NCBI GenBank assembly: GCA_963210315.1
Contig: OY723251.1
Coordinates: 248,001-312,000, forward strand
Source of the DNA: Rhynchopus euleeides
Lineage: Eukaryota; Euglenozoa; Diplonemea; Diplonemida; Diplonemidae
Reading direction: 5' to 3'
DNA: 64,000 nucleotides
The position numbers and the translations under genes are program-made. Positions within the stretch are counted from its first letter, which is position 1, and each line of letters begins with the position of its first letter. Shown in pieces: positions 9,501 to 17,933 of this stretch. Below the pieces are notes generated by a model. The model was not told where the DNA came from. It did no database searches and worked only from the letters and a program-made list of their open reading frames with translations.

Positions 9501-9631
9501 GGGCTCGAGGGGGCCCGAGGCAGCCTGGAGGGCGGGGGCAGCGAACACGGGCTGTGTGTCCGCAGCGAAAAAAGCGGATTCCATCTTCCTCGCCCCTGCC
9601 GAGTCGCCCCCAGCGGCCCGTTCCAGCACAA
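6590..9631 (-). CDS. Reverse transcriptase-RNase H ORF of retrotransposon 1
   Basis: The conserved RT begins shortly after the YR stop (about 8300). RT fingers and palm run from there through LEDFRSWFYQI (motif A Asp), the LTALCMGWCWAP region and the catalytic box VWVDN at 7544-7558, where the usual second Asp is Asn. RNase H follows, with the acidic set in IALWCDASQ, FIKEMLAAAAA, LHIDNSG and a final Asp in VQAADPFTRG. No ATG lies near the start of the RT, so it is probably made by frameshift, readthrough or splicing from the upstream ORF. The YR stop overlaps CAGTGAGT, which contains a consensus-like splice donor. The same frame stays open up to 9631 through the whole YR gene, giving a Pro/Gly/Arg-rich translation of doubtful reality. 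Confidence 0.8.
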   Translation of the reverse strand: MCWNGPLGATRQGRGRWNPLFSLRTHSPCSLPPPSRLPRAPSSPATSPARAPSGSGLTAPFSPAPLPRWPAERLPRGSRIFAGTPGGATAGTRAHQPVPPRPVPPPPIPPPPPTHPPHHTPSTADEKISKKASTGSAAAPGVDHLSGPGQAGLQPRHVNPIGCSGPIDLAGPDLGRSPNDGLPGAVGGVDGAPPRGRRGHPPLAQQEVGGGWPQALSPSAVPAEPEGVGKARGVLGAPYPHAPGLGALLQEVWSAPSLSSGSARRPGHGATGHRRGVVTGGARRFGGRLQGGSSRRRPVEARRAGPVLRGLVRGLRLVGRKVRPFSFGPHNRCRSVPAGLRLPPDPLQVSSSRRAGVPHDAAEVGGCPPPGGPPAVGPLAPAGRVDAPHAEGPFTRRDDVSIPPCDGGVPPPLHPAGEGSSSARGSPGLSVPRPVAVSGVPGLSPFAFYSQPSPPECTDFRPDIIFPYDASLRVGLPTQSGFISPPSTRSDAPLAPITKNRVNLDRLLELDTGGILLGIIEVIRSKEGFLAQCAVHPDTLPYGAKNSISRNMLKHVPTLRQAEVIEPPSDSIQMCLPQFTVAKSSGGSRLVTNAIKLNECMRPPPPMGLPDIIVAATRIAAADHAILEDFRSWFYQIPLATDVRPFFGMKLAPERGRYSTYWLTALCMGWCWAPTIAHRAASVILPWERGVVWVDNLIVLGNTADEAVSRHADVRRRAAHVGAEFKVEDGAGVPLRRFTVLGIDFNLTLHAYRPSQAWVNAFLVSPELGRFKAGALSARELCVVTGRALRFCHIAGHRLCNMWSTLSCIRRISRLVGSSLLGWDDQVRVSPSVVHEVVEELPAMEINAWVDVPPPLPAIALWCDASQRVWAVVSPDLVVRAPFATVEKPHIFIKEMLAAAAAVLLAARLHPGHRVTLHIDNSGVVACVKVGHSRNHFANQLLRWIFAIADWGRLQLDPQWVPTHVQAADPFTRGAPVSASQARLGAPPLPPPPVVAAFVSSSGVADAALCPRV
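8320..9162 (-). CDS. Tyrosine recombinase of retrotransposon 1
   Basis: 280 residues from an ATG at 9162. An N-terminal SAM-like core-binding half (residues 10-110) precedes the catalytic half. The tyrosine-recombinase pentad is visible as R138 (AARVGDLL), K165 (GGKSDP), H222-x-x-R225 (GHSLRRGAL), H248 (SRHAT) and nucleophile Y257 (LLHYIP). It would integrate the circular DNA copy. It lies between Gag and RT-RH and is wholly overlapped by the open RT frame. The gap to the Gag stop is about 190 bases, so how it is translated is unclear. Confidence 0.85.
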   Translation of the reverse strand: MSTLSGALAPSTWRGQISVARRMMDFRVQWEAWTGHPLAVDEAILLWLSKKSVVDGLKPSALLQYLQNLKAWAKRAGFLEHPTPMLRDLERSYKRSGALRPSRQAVPADLATVRQAIDGESSPVVRVALEVAFKAAARVGDLLKLDVRALSFEDSYVGFDWSGGKSDPFRLGRTTGVALSPQAFDFLQTRCRSLPPDAPAFPTTRQKLVAALRRVDPQLSGHSLRRGALMHLMQKGHSLAEMMSVSRHATVESLLHYIPLAKAHPAREAVRVSASLDLWQ

Positions 9632-10847
9632 AGAGCCTCATGAGCTCCCTGTGGGCCATGTCGCATAAAAATTTGTTCGCCTCCTCCAGTGTTCCGTGTG
9701 TCCCAATCTTGTTCGCCATCGCTTTCAGGTCCGACACACGGTGTGCGGCCTCGATGGACAAACTGGAACCACTGGAGGAGAGCGGACCGAACCGGACGTC
9801 CAGCCCGAGGAGGACTGAAGCCCGCCTGTCCGCAGACATGGTGGCCCACAGAGAAGGCTCAAGGTCCGTGGCGAGAGCGCCGGGGGCGAGGGAGGACTGG
9901 GGAAGCGGGGCCGGGCTGGCGTGGGGAGGGGGGTGGCCCGCAGCGATGGCAGCCCAAGCCTGGTCTGCGCCAAAGCCTGCTGTGTTTGCCCAAGGTGCAC
10001 CACCAGACACAAAAGCCGGGTGGGGATCATGCTGAAGCGCGGCGACACCGGGGTGGTGTGCGGCCACAGCCGGTGCGTGGGGCGGGGGTGCACCGGCATG
10101 TGGAGCCTGCCCTGGAACGGGTGGCTGGGCGCTGGGGAGCGCTGGCGCTGGGTGGGGAGCATGTTGCAACGTGGGGATACCGGTATAGTGGTATGCCGAC
10201 ACAGCCGGAGCAGGGTGCGGGGGTGCACCGGCGTGCGGAGCCTGCCCTGGGATGGGCGGCTGAGCGGTGACAAACGCTGGGTGGGGAACATGCTGGAGCG
10301 TGGTGACACCGGGAGAGTGGTGTGCCGACACGGCCGGTGCCTGGGGCGGGGGCGCACCGACGTGTGGAGCCTGCCCTGGGGGGGGCGGCTGAGCTGCAGG
10401 AGCACCGGGGGCGGGCGCTGGGAGGGGAGCCTGCTGCAGCGTGTGGACACCGGGGGAGTGGTGAACCAACACGTAAGATGATGTGTGGGGGGGGGCACCA
10501 GCATGTGCAAACTGCCCGGGGGGGGGCTGCGCTGTCAAAGCACCGGGTGCTGGGTACAAGTTCTGGTGGTGGGGTGCATAGGCGTACACAGTGGGGTAAG
10601 CATGTGTGTTGTGCTGGGCCGGGCTCTGATGAGGGGCCCCCGTGGGCACGGGGTTGGCGGTTTGCGGCGGCGGAAGCTGCGATGGGGGAATCTGCGGGGG
10701 CTCCTGGGGTTCGACTGGTGTCACGGCCACAGGCTCAGCTGCGATGGCCTGGCCCGCGGCGGACTCCTCCTCAGACGGAGGCGGAGGCGGGGGTGTAGTC
10801 TGCGAGGCTTCCTTGGATTTTGGGGTCTTCTTCTTTCTTCCGGCCAT
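9354..10847 (-). CDS. Gag-like protein of retrotransposon 1
   Basis: 497 residues from the ATG at 10847, which follows the Y repeat by about 20 bases. The computed frame extends slightly upstream only through a GTG. It has a basic N-terminus (MAGRKKKTPKSKEA), then about 300 residues of Pro/Ala/His-rich tandem repeats of about 37 residues (QAPHAGAPPHPAPAVSAHH type). A conserved-looking helical region follows (DLEPSLWATMSADRRASVLL to ELMRLFVLERAAGG), and the C-terminus is basic (KRQRSDR and RREVTERKPDFRGH). No zinc knuckle is seen, unlike the Gag of the two sister elements. The position supports a nucleocapsid role. Confidence 0.65.
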   Translation of the reverse strand: MAGRKKKTPKSKEASQTTPPPPPPSEEESAAGQAIAAEPVAVTPVEPQEPPQIPPSQLPPPQTANPVPTGAPHQSPAQHNTHAYPTVYAYAPHHQNLYPAPGALTAQPPPGQFAHAGAPPHTSSYVLVHHSPGVHTLQQAPLPAPAPGAPAAQPPPPGQAPHVGAPPPQAPAVSAHHSPGVTTLQHVPHPAFVTAQPPIPGQAPHAGAPPHPAPAVSAYHYTGIPTLQHAPHPAPALPSAQPPVPGQAPHAGAPPPHAPAVAAHHPGVAALQHDPHPAFVSGGAPWANTAGFGADQAWAAIAAGHPPPHASPAPLPQSSLAPGALATDLEPSLWATMSADRRASVLLGLDVRFGPLSSSGSSLSIEAAHRVSDLKAMANKIGTHGTLEEANKFLCDMAHRELMRLFVLERAAGGDSAGARKMESAFFAADTQPVFAAPALQAASGPLEPRHEPRQGPKRQRSDRSVFAGPPPKMARREVTERKPDFRGHPRGGYRRN

Positions 10848-10868
10848 TGTTAAACTTGAGCGCACACT

Positions 10869-10990
10869 TGCTGTCTCAAGGCTGTGTTGAGGCCCTGTGA
10901 AGTGGCATGAGGTGCTAATCCAAAGCTTCAGTCGTACGATTTCCTTCGTTACTTCGCGACTTCGCTACGCTTCGTCGCTCGTAACTAGTA
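10869..10990. repeat. Terminal repeat Y (5' copy) of retrotransposon 1
   Basis: Near-identical to Y at 6260-6381, including the palindromic TACGATTTCCTTCGTTACTT region. It is preceded by GAGCGCACACT, the end of X, showing that the recombination junction is X|Y. Confidence 0.85.
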
Positions 10991-11040
10991 AAAAAATTAC
11001 TTTTGGAGGGGCTGTTCGTGTCGGCAAAAACCTTACAAAA

Positions 11041-11222
11041 AACCGTACTTCTGCTTTATTGTAGACACCCTGCCCAGCAACTGTGGGGGAACAGTTCCGG
11101 ACTACTTTTTGTTGAGCGCACAGTTGTTTGTGCGCTGGTTCGTTACCTGTGGGGTACATGGGTGAACACATGCGCTGCCAACAGTCTTCTTTGCTAGAGA
11201 CCAGGAGCCTGGTTAGCGCAAA
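11041..11222. repeat. X-like and terminal repeat at the 3' end of retrotransposon 2
   Basis: 11041-11123 matches X of element 1 with a few substitutions (ACCCTGCCCAGCAACTGTGG). 11125-11222 (TTTGTGCGCTGGTTCGTTAC to GGAGCCTGGTTAGCGCAAA) matches 15193-15288 almost exactly. Confidence 0.75.
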
Positions 11223-13149
11223 GAAGACTTGGTGTTCGCTACTGTGCGCACAAGCGGTCCTTTCTTTTTATGTTGCCCCCCCCCCCCCCCGCCCCTAACC
11301 TTCCTTGCCCTCGGGTTAACAGCGTGGTGTCGTCTGGCCTTGGTTTCGACCCGTGGTCGAGCATGTTGCCGGCGGGATCGTATCCCTCCCCGGCGAGGCT
11401 GAGTGATTCGTTGTGTCCTTCCGGGAAGAGCGCCCCGTGGCCGCTGTTTCATGCGATCGTAATTTCTGTGTCGGCCTCGATGTGAGGGGGGAGATATGTT
11501 AGGCGTCCTAACTCTTTCTCCGTTTCAGGGGTGTGTTTGTACCTCGTGAGGGTATTGGGGCAGGGCTTCCGGTAGCCGTACGCCGGCACCCTGCAAGCGG
11601 GTAGTGTGGCGAGAGTATGCGTCGGCCGGGTTGAGCTTGGTGTGGATGTAGCGCAACAGGATCCGTGATCCCCGATGCTCCACCTGCGAATGTATGTCTG
11701 TAATGAGAGGCTGGGCACCGTGTGCCAGCGAATACCCGTTGTTCACAGCACTGACGACTCCCGTGTTGTCGCAGAAGACTGTGAATGTCGCAGGGTGAAC
11801 GGTCTGTGTTGCGAGGTGATGAGACAGCTTGAAAACTGCAAAAAGCTCCAGCATGAAGATGCTGAGCCCTTCCATCTGCGGAGGGAAGGGCCCCCATGAT
11901 GCCTCGTTGTTGTGGATAAAGCTCCAGAGCCTTAGACTGGCATCGGTGAAGGCGATCACCTCCTTCCGAGGTGGTGCTTCCCAGGGGACCCACTCGTTCC
12001 TTTTCAGCGTCTGAAACTGTGTATGCAGGGTTGTTCTGGCAGCTTGTGGCAGCTTGACCTCTTCCTCCCAGAAGGCGGAGCGGCGGATTGCTGAGTGGTG
12101 TATTGAGGCCGTCTCGGACATGAAGCAGAGTAGGGGGAGTAGGGGTCCCAGGCGGTGGCGCAGCACATGGAATCGCCAGATGAGACACCCGATGAGTCTC
12201 CAAGTGACCCTCCGTGAGAGTGACCAGGCTGAGCTGAACTCGTTGTATATGGCTGATGTTGACGTGCACCACTCCGGGCTGAGGCGGAAGCGCTTATCGG
12301 CGAGGTCCATCTCGATTCCCAGCACGCAACCCCTAGTGCGGATCTCCCCAACGTCCCCCAAGGTGAAACCGTATCTGGCACAGAGGGCCCGGAAGCGTGA
12401 TGCAATGCCCTGTAATGTAGCGACTTCCGAAGCTCCGAAGAGTATGTTGTCCATCCACGTGACTGAGGCCCCTTCTCGTGAGGAGCCGAGAGACGCCTCC
12501 GCCAGGGTGGTGGCAGTCCTCTGGGCGATCTGGGGGAGCGCGGAGTACCCCATCGGCGCGCGCTCCATCTCCAGCAGGTGTTGGCCTGCTCTGAAGCAAA
12601 AGAAAGGGCGGGCCTCCGGCTCCAGGGGGAACTAGAAAAAGTACGCCGCAAAGTCGAAGTCACAAAAAAATTCTTGTTGCATCATGGTGTTAACTATGGA
12701 TGGGAAGGAGGGCAGGTCGCAGTGGGGAAGGCGTAAGTGTCCGATCGCGATGTTGAGCGCCTTGCAGCTCAGTATAAAACGGAGGTGACCCGGTCGTTTC
12801 TTGTTCACACAAAAGGCCGACGAAAAAATATGGGGACCTCTCCTTCTGTGGCGCGGGCAGGGGGCGGCAATGGAGCCCTGGGTGAGTTCGGGGACGTGGC
12901 TTTCCAGAGGCCCGTTGCGGGGGCCAAAGCAGTAGGCATGGGGTGGCACCACCTTGTGCAAGAAGTCGGCGGTGATCCATTCCCAATTTTCCTTCAGGAA
13001 GGGGAAGTCTGACAGCAGGAGGATGTGGTCCACCGGTCGTACCGGGGCAGGGTCGATAACTCCCTCGTAGGAAGCTTTGGGGGCGGAAACGCCCGACGTC
13101 CGCTCGATCCAGCAGCTGGCGTAGTCGTACAGCGAGAACGGTTTTAAGT

Positions 13150-14082
13150 TCAGAGGAGCGACCGTGTCGCTTCCACTGACTTGAGTGCCGGAGCCCACGT
13201 TACTCGTGGTGTGTAGCCCCTGGTCGGAGACACCGTGCGGTGTCGGCCCAGCGCCTGGGCAGCCTCCTCGGACACCTGCAGGGCTACATGTGTCAGAGCT
13301 GCGTGTCTGATGGCGTGAGTCGAGACATTCAGGTGCATCTTCAGGAACGCATGATATGTGTTGTATGTAATCGTTGGGAAGAGGAACAGTTGGGGGGCTG
13401 TTGCTGCTTTGCGCCTTAGGAGTATCTTGCTGGCCCTGCACGTTGGGGGGAGAATGATGGGTTGGCCTGTGCTGCTCCTGTCCGTTTTTCCCCCTACAAA
13501 GTTGAGAAGAAGTCCCTCTGGGGTGGTCTCCACGTGGTGCTCCTTGATGCGCGCCAGGTCGATGTATCTCGACGCCGTCGCCAACTGCACCGATAGGGCT
13601 TCGTGGAGGTGGGAGGAGCCGCCTTCGGCGACCTTCTTGATGGATTGAAAGGGGGGGGTCTTCTCCCTGATCTGCTGCAGGCGCTCGAATTCGTTTCCTC
13701 CCCGGAGGAGAGCTCTGCTGTATGCTTCCAGGGGCTTTATCGACGCCATCCTGAAATACGTGAGTGCTTGCCGAGCGCTGGATAGGCGATACTCTCCCTT
13801 GGTAATCTTCTTCTCGACCCACATCAGGCGTGCCAGCTCGGGGGGAATTTCGGGGTGGGAGGTGGCCACAAGCTTCCTGAAGTCCTCCGAGTGTTTGAGG
13901 ACCGAGAGGAGGGGGGCTTGGGATGCATAGCAGCCCTTCATTCGGAGGAGAGTGGAATGGAGTAGATCGGGGACTTCTTGAGGGATAATTGTCTCTGTTT
14001 TTCTGGTGCGTACTGCAGGGAGGGAGTCTTCCCAGAGGGGATATAGGGATGTCGGGAGGGGAAGGCCTAGGGGGGGAGTCAC
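13150..14082 (-). CDS. Tyrosine recombinase of retrotransposon 2
   Basis: About 310 residues. Catalytic set R172 (ATASRYIDLARI), K199 (GGKTDRS), H256-x-x-R259 (STHAIRHAAL), H281 (LGRHRTVS) and Y290 (TRGYTP). The first codon of the listed frame is GTG and the frame is open back to 14115, overlapping the end of Gag by about 20 bases. Together with the slippery heptamer at 14100-14106, this indicates production as a Gag-YR fusion by -1 frameshifting rather than from its own start. Confidence 0.8.
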   Translation of the reverse strand: MTPPLGLPLPTSLYPLWEDSLPAVRTRKTETIIPQEVPDLLHSTLLRMKGCYASQAPLLSVLKHSEDFRKLVATSHPEIPPELARLMWVEKKITKGEYRLSSARQALTYFRMASIKPLEAYSRALLRGGNEFERLQQIREKTPPFQSIKKVAEGGSSHLHEALSVQLATASRYIDLARIKEHHVETTPEGLLLNFVGGKTDRSSTGQPIILPPTCRASKILLRRKAATAPQLFLFPTITYNTYHAFLKMHLNVSTHAIRHAALTHVALQVSEEAAQALGRHRTVSPTRGYTPRVTWAPALKSVEATRSLL

Positions 14083-14093
14083 CTTGGTAGCGT

Positions 14094-15167
14094 CTACCGG
14101 AAACCCTTTCCCGCCTTACGTCCGGCGTACTTGGAGGAGGGGGAGGCGCTCGTCTTGCCCCTGTTGTCGGGGCTGTAGGGCTCGTACCTGCTGGCGGACT
14201 GATCACGACCAGGAAAGGTAGAGTCGGACGGCTTCTCCCCCTCCCCCGTCTTTACAGCCTGCCGAGCCATGCGGCGCTGTTTCTCCCCCGAGAAGCCCTT
14301 GTAGTCCTCGGGGAGGGCCAGCTCCTCATAGCTGACCCTGATGGCTGCCGTGCCCCCCAACCCGAAAGCCGTGAGTTCCACGCAGACTTCGTGGAAAGCC
14401 TGGAAGGTGGAGGAGTTCGGGGGGGACTGGAGGGTGCCCTCCAGCAGTCTGTCGAGTCTCTCGAAACTGCGCCGGTGGAGTCTGTAGGCGAGCCCCTTGT
14501 CCCTCCCTCCGAGGCTGGCCTCGTCCATCGCGATGGCGAGCTTGGCCCGGAGGAGGGCCTGGCCCAGTTCGTTGCCCAGCACGGGGATCCAGGTGACGGC
14601 GCGGAAGGGGTCAAAGTCACTCGGGAGGGAGGAGCCCGTGGCTACCTCCTTCGCCTTCTTCTTTTCTTCCTCGAGGATGGCGATACGGCGGTGCAACTCG
14701 AGAAGCTCGTAGCGCACGCCGTCATCCGGCTCCAGGAAGGAGTCGAGGCGGGCCTCCATGCTGACAGCGTCTGTCTGCTTGGGGGCGGTACGAGAGGGGG
14801 CGTCCCCGCTGCTCGTTGCCTTGTTGCCCACCTTGGGAGACGCAGCGTCTGCGTCCCCTTCCGGTTTGGCGTGGCTGGCTACCCAGCAACACACCGGGCA
14901 CATCCAGTCCTTGTCCTCCATCCCCTTGACGAACTCCCCGTAACAGGAGGAGGGAACAAAGGCATCGAGGCACGAAACCGCCGCGCGGTGTCCGCAGGAA
15001 CGACAGTTGAGGCATCCTTCACCCTCGTGCTCAGTATCACACTCCGGGAACACACACTTCACGACCTCCGGGGCGCAGAGGAACTCCTGCATGAATGCCG
15101 GCACCTTCGTGACTCTCAGCGACTCCCACTCAATCTCCTTCGCCTTGAAGAGAGAGCGGGTAGACAT
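14094..15167 (-). CDS. Gag-like zinc-finger protein of retrotransposon 2
   Basis: 357 residues from the ATG at 15167, just inside the terminal repeat. The N-terminal third has a PHD/RING-like Cys/His array (VVKCVFPECDTEHEGEGC, then CRSCGHRAAVSCLDAF and DWMCPVCCWVASH). A Glu/Lys-rich coiled segment follows (LHRRIAILEEEKKKAKE). Next is a helical domain opening FDPFRAVTWIPVLGNELGQA, and the tail is Lys/Arg/Ser-rich. Gag of element 3 has the same finger spacing and the same VTW-x-P motif. The stop at 14094-14096 lies one codon after the slippery site. Confidence 0.7.
   Translation of the reverse strand: MSTRSLFKAKEIEWESLRVTKVPAFMQEFLCAPEVVKCVFPECDTEHEGEGCLNCRSCGHRAAVSCLDAFVPSSCYGEFVKGMEDKDWMCPVCCWVASHAKPEGDADAASPKVGNKATSSGDAPSRTAPKQTDAVSMEARLDSFLEPDDGVRYELLELHRRIAILEEEKKKAKEVATGSSLPSDFDPFRAVTWIPVLGNELGQALLRAKLAIAMDEASLGGRDKGLAYRLHRRSFERLDRLLEGTLQSPPNSSTFQAFHEVCVELTAFGLGGTAAIRVSYEELALPEDYKGFSGEKQRRMARQAVKTGEGEKPSDSTFPGRDQSASRYEPYSPDNRGKTSASPSSKYAGRKAGKGFR
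14100..14106 (-). promoter_or_regulatory. Putative -1 ribosomal frameshift heptamer
   Basis: On the minus strand the Gag frame reads GGA AAG GGT TTC CGG TAG. G GGT TTC fits the X-XXY-YYZ rule in the correct phase (X=G, Y=T, Z=C), and A AAG GGT overlaps it as a weaker second heptamer. A -1 slip enters the YR frame, which is open through this point (from 14115). I did not model a downstream pseudoknot. Confidence 0.6.
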
Positions 15168-15288
15168 ATTGCGCACAAGCGGTAGTTTTTGTTTGTGCGC
15201 TGGTTCGTTACCTGTGGGGTACATGGGTGAACACATGCGCTGCCAACAGTCTTCTTTGCTAGAGACCAGGAGCCTGGTTAGCGCAAAA

Positions 15289-17933
15289 AATAACGTACCA
15301 GGGGGCCTTCGCTCAGAAGTGCAGAAAAGTGATCCACTTCTCAAAGTGAGGCAGAGACGACAAGGTTTGGCACAGAGCAAGGCCCGCCATTTTCAGAACC
15401 AGATCAAAGGGAAGGGAGGGGTGGTTTCAAAGGCCAAAGGCTGGCAAGCCAACATCCCTGATCATTCATTTTGTTTGCCAAGATGAGTCCGGGCGGGGGG
15501 GGGGGGGGGGTTTCTTTTTAATTTTTTTCAAAAAAAAAATGAGCGGGGGCCCTCGCTACCAGTCACAGCTCGTCAGTCAGAGAGGGGACGTGGGCCGTGG
15601 CTCACTGCTTCTCACTCAGTCACATCTGGAAGCGAGGGCCCCCAGCGATGCATATTTTCACTTCCCTTTGTATTTTGACTTCGCAGAGCCAGCACCCCGG
15701 AAGGCACCGGCTGCTGTGCTGGTTGGGAGGGAGGGGCGGGCGGGGGCGGCGGTTGTAAAGAAGAGAACTATGGGGGTGCGTAATTGGTCCCCCTCTCCCC
15801 TTCACTCGGTACGCAGTGTTGTGCCCTTAGGATCTGGTGCTACCCATCGCACTAACCACATGTGGTCGGGGTGGGTTCGGGTGGGAAGGGGGGGGCGGAA
15901 GCCACGCACAGAGGACTTACCCAAACCTATAAAAGAAAGCTGACACCCACGCCTTGGGCGGGTGAGGGTTCCATTCCTATATCCCCCGCACTAATAACAA
16001 GACACCTGCAGAGCTCGGCAGCCTGCCTCCAGACAGGCACCGCTTTTACTACAAACAAAGAAGGAGTCCCCCAATCGGTTCTTTATTCGTTTCGTACAAA
16101 CCTACCCCAGGCCGTAAATATGGACGCCACCCCAGATCCACATGCAATTTGCCCACTGCCAACCGTTCCTGGAGACACTGCCCAAAAAAAAATGTGGCGA
16201 CTGCGGGGCATCACACACACGGCCATGGCATGAAGGGCGGTTGGGCCCCTCCTGAAGAAAAAAATCCAGCGTTTGTTCTTTGCATTGTTCTTTCAGGGGG
16301 GGGGGGGGGTGATTCGCTCTGGCAAACTGAGCCAGCTTGGCTCCCCCCCTTTGCACTTGATGTCTGCACTTCTGAGCCCCCCCCCCCCTCCCCTGAGGGG
16401 ATCTGTACTTCTGAGCGAAGACCCCCCCCCCCTTCAGTTCTTTCGTCACTCTTCTGTTCGTGGATATATCCGGGCACATCACCGCCACTATCCCCCACAA
16501 CCAACACAGGGGTTGGGGGGTCGCGTCACTGATGCCCTTGGCCTACTCGCCACACCGCCTCCTGTGGCGATGCGGGTGAGCCTCTCGAGCACCAGGGAGC
16601 CACGCGCCGCGTGTCGTCGTTGCATCACTGATATTTTGACTCCAGGAGAGAAACAGCAATCTGGCGACACGCCGCCCATTCATCTCTTCGGAAAGCTTCG
16701 CTGTTTTGCGTCAGAGACAAAGCGAGAGTCAGAGGGGGGGGGGGTGTGAGGGGAAGGGGCTCCAGCCCCTTGTTGCAGCAAAAAAAAGGGTTCCACACAC
16801 ACACCCTCCTCCTCCCCCCCCGACCCCGCAACCGAACCGTGTCCCGCCTCTCGGAGGTCCCACGGGCCGGGGTGTATACTACCGGGGTGTATACGGGGGG
16901 AGGGGGGGGAGGGGGATCGGGTTTGCACTTTCGTTTTGGGAAGTTTTGTGCCCCACAACGCAGGAAGTTGACATCCCTTTTGCTTCTTGCCCCCCCCACT
17001 CCCCGCCCTCCCCCGCTTCAGATTTTTGCACTACAACAACGGTTTGCTCGGACCTGATACGAAAGAAAAAAGATCCTGTTTCGTGCGCCAAAAAACCCGG
17101 GCGGGGAAAAAGCCCGTTGGCAGCATCAGCATGGGCCGTTCAGTGGGGATTTAACGCAGAGTGTGGCTTGTCCACACCGAATGGGGGTGGGGATACCTCT
17201 GGCCAACACGCGTCTCAGTCAGGCAAGAGTGCGCCTTGTCAGAGCCGTGGCGGGCCCATGTTTGGCACAGTCTGCACTGAATCCTGGATTAAATGGGAGG
17301 CCGTTCGGTTCAGGCGGGCGGGGTGTTGCGCGTAAGGGAGCCGGGGCTACTGCCCGGCTGCAAATTCAATTGGCGGTTGGGGGGGGGGGGGGGGGGGGGG
17401 CGGACTGGGGAGGGCAGGCGGAAACGGATAAAAACTGTCTGTGTAACCCTACGCCCTGCTGGATCGTGACGCATTCCCTCCCCAACCCTCCCTCCCCTCC
17501 CATCGCGATGGCAGCGTGACAACAAAGCCAACGAACTGCCTGCAAGTGGTTTGTTGCGACCAACCACCCTCCACACACAACAACTTTTCCTTCTCTGGTG
17601 AAGCAGGCCTGTCGCTAACTTTTCGATTTTGGAGATTTGGTGGGTTGACGCTCCTGTTTTGGGGGGGGATCAGGGGGGAAAACACTAGGGGTCAATTTTT
17701 CTCGCGCGCGCTTCGCGCGCGCTCGTGTTGTTGCCAAATTTTCCCATCGGTGGACCACTAGGTGGGCACGGTGTGAGGCGCTGGGTTCCTTCCGTGGTTC
17801 CTCTCCCGCTCGCGCCGTCGGGTGCCGGAGGAAACCAAAAAATGGCTTTCAGGACCATGATTTCGACGCTGCCCCCTGATATGTCACGGCCGTCAAAGCG
17901 CAAGGACTTGGTTACTAGACGGGCACGCGAGAT
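15289..17933. other. Gene-free stretch with homopolymer G/C tracts
   Basis: Nothing here has coding character. The many open frames are Pro/Gly/Arg-rich shadows around G or C runs (for example 15496-15510, 16299-16309, 16378-16388, 17380-17401). One 99-bp inverted-repeat element is at 15545-15643. A CGCGCGCGCTTCGCGCGCGC hairpin lies at about 17702-17721. Confidence 0.5.
15545..15643. mobile_element. 99-bp MITE with GGGGGCCCTCGCT ends
   Basis: The left end GGGGGCCCTCGCTACCAG is answered by CTGGAAGCGAGGGCCCCC at the right. The core is under 70 bases and non-coding. GGGGGCCCTCGC also occurs alone near 21910. Confidence 0.5.

Larger units (their letters stand above)
6171..10990 (-). mobile_element. 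Tyrosine-recombinase retrotransposon 1 (VIPER/Ngaro-like), complete
   Basis: Reads on the minus strand as terminal repeat Y, Gag, tyrosine recombinase, RT-RNase H, then X-Y-X. This A1-ORFs-B1-A2-B2 layout of split direct repeats is typical of Ngaro/PAT-type tyrosine-recombinase elements, which integrate by recombination of a circular intermediate rather than with an integrase. The ORF order (YR before RT) matches trypanosome VIPER elements rather than DIRS or Ngaro, where YR is last. All three ORFs are open, and no frame-breaking mutation was seen in the conserved domains, so the copy could be recent. It sits directly beside a second element on the same strand. Confidence 0.8.
11525..14206 (-). 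pseudogene. RT-RNase H of retrotransposon 2, broken by one TAG
   Basis: The frame is open from 14206 to a TAG at 12632-12634 and continues in the same frame to 11525. The stop replaces the residue that is Gln in element 3 (motif A region FDFKSFFFQFGLP), one base away from CAG. Downstream are PMGYSALPQ, the catalytic box TWMDN at 12446-12460 (Asn for the second Asp) and RNase H with acidic residues in VIAFTDASL, FMLELFAVFK, TVFCDNTG and NPADAYSRH. The region above about 13150 overlaps the YR gene and reads as Pro/Arg-rich. A single nonsense change is the only damage I see. Confidence 0.7.
11041..15288 (-). mobile_element. Tyrosine-recombinase retrotransposon 2, RT interrupted
   Basis: Same strand and same order as element 1 (Gag, YR, RT-RH). 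A 96-base terminal repeat is at 15193-15288 and 11125-11222. Sequence 11041-11123 is homologous to repeat X of element 1. A GCGCACAAGCGGT motif flanks the coding part on both sides (11247 and 15174). The RT carries one in-frame amber codon, so this copy is probably not autonomous. Confidence 0.75.

Noticed and set aside
12632..12634. TAG as a reassigned Gln codon
   Set aside because: The cyclase frame, Gag 2 and LINE ORF2 all end at TAG, and only one in-frame TAG at a Gln site was seen, so a simple nonsense mutation is likelier.
15289..17933. Many 60-200-codon Pro/Gly/Arg-rich frames
   Set aside because: They arise from G/C homopolymers and GC-rich DNA, without starts, domains or consistent codon use.
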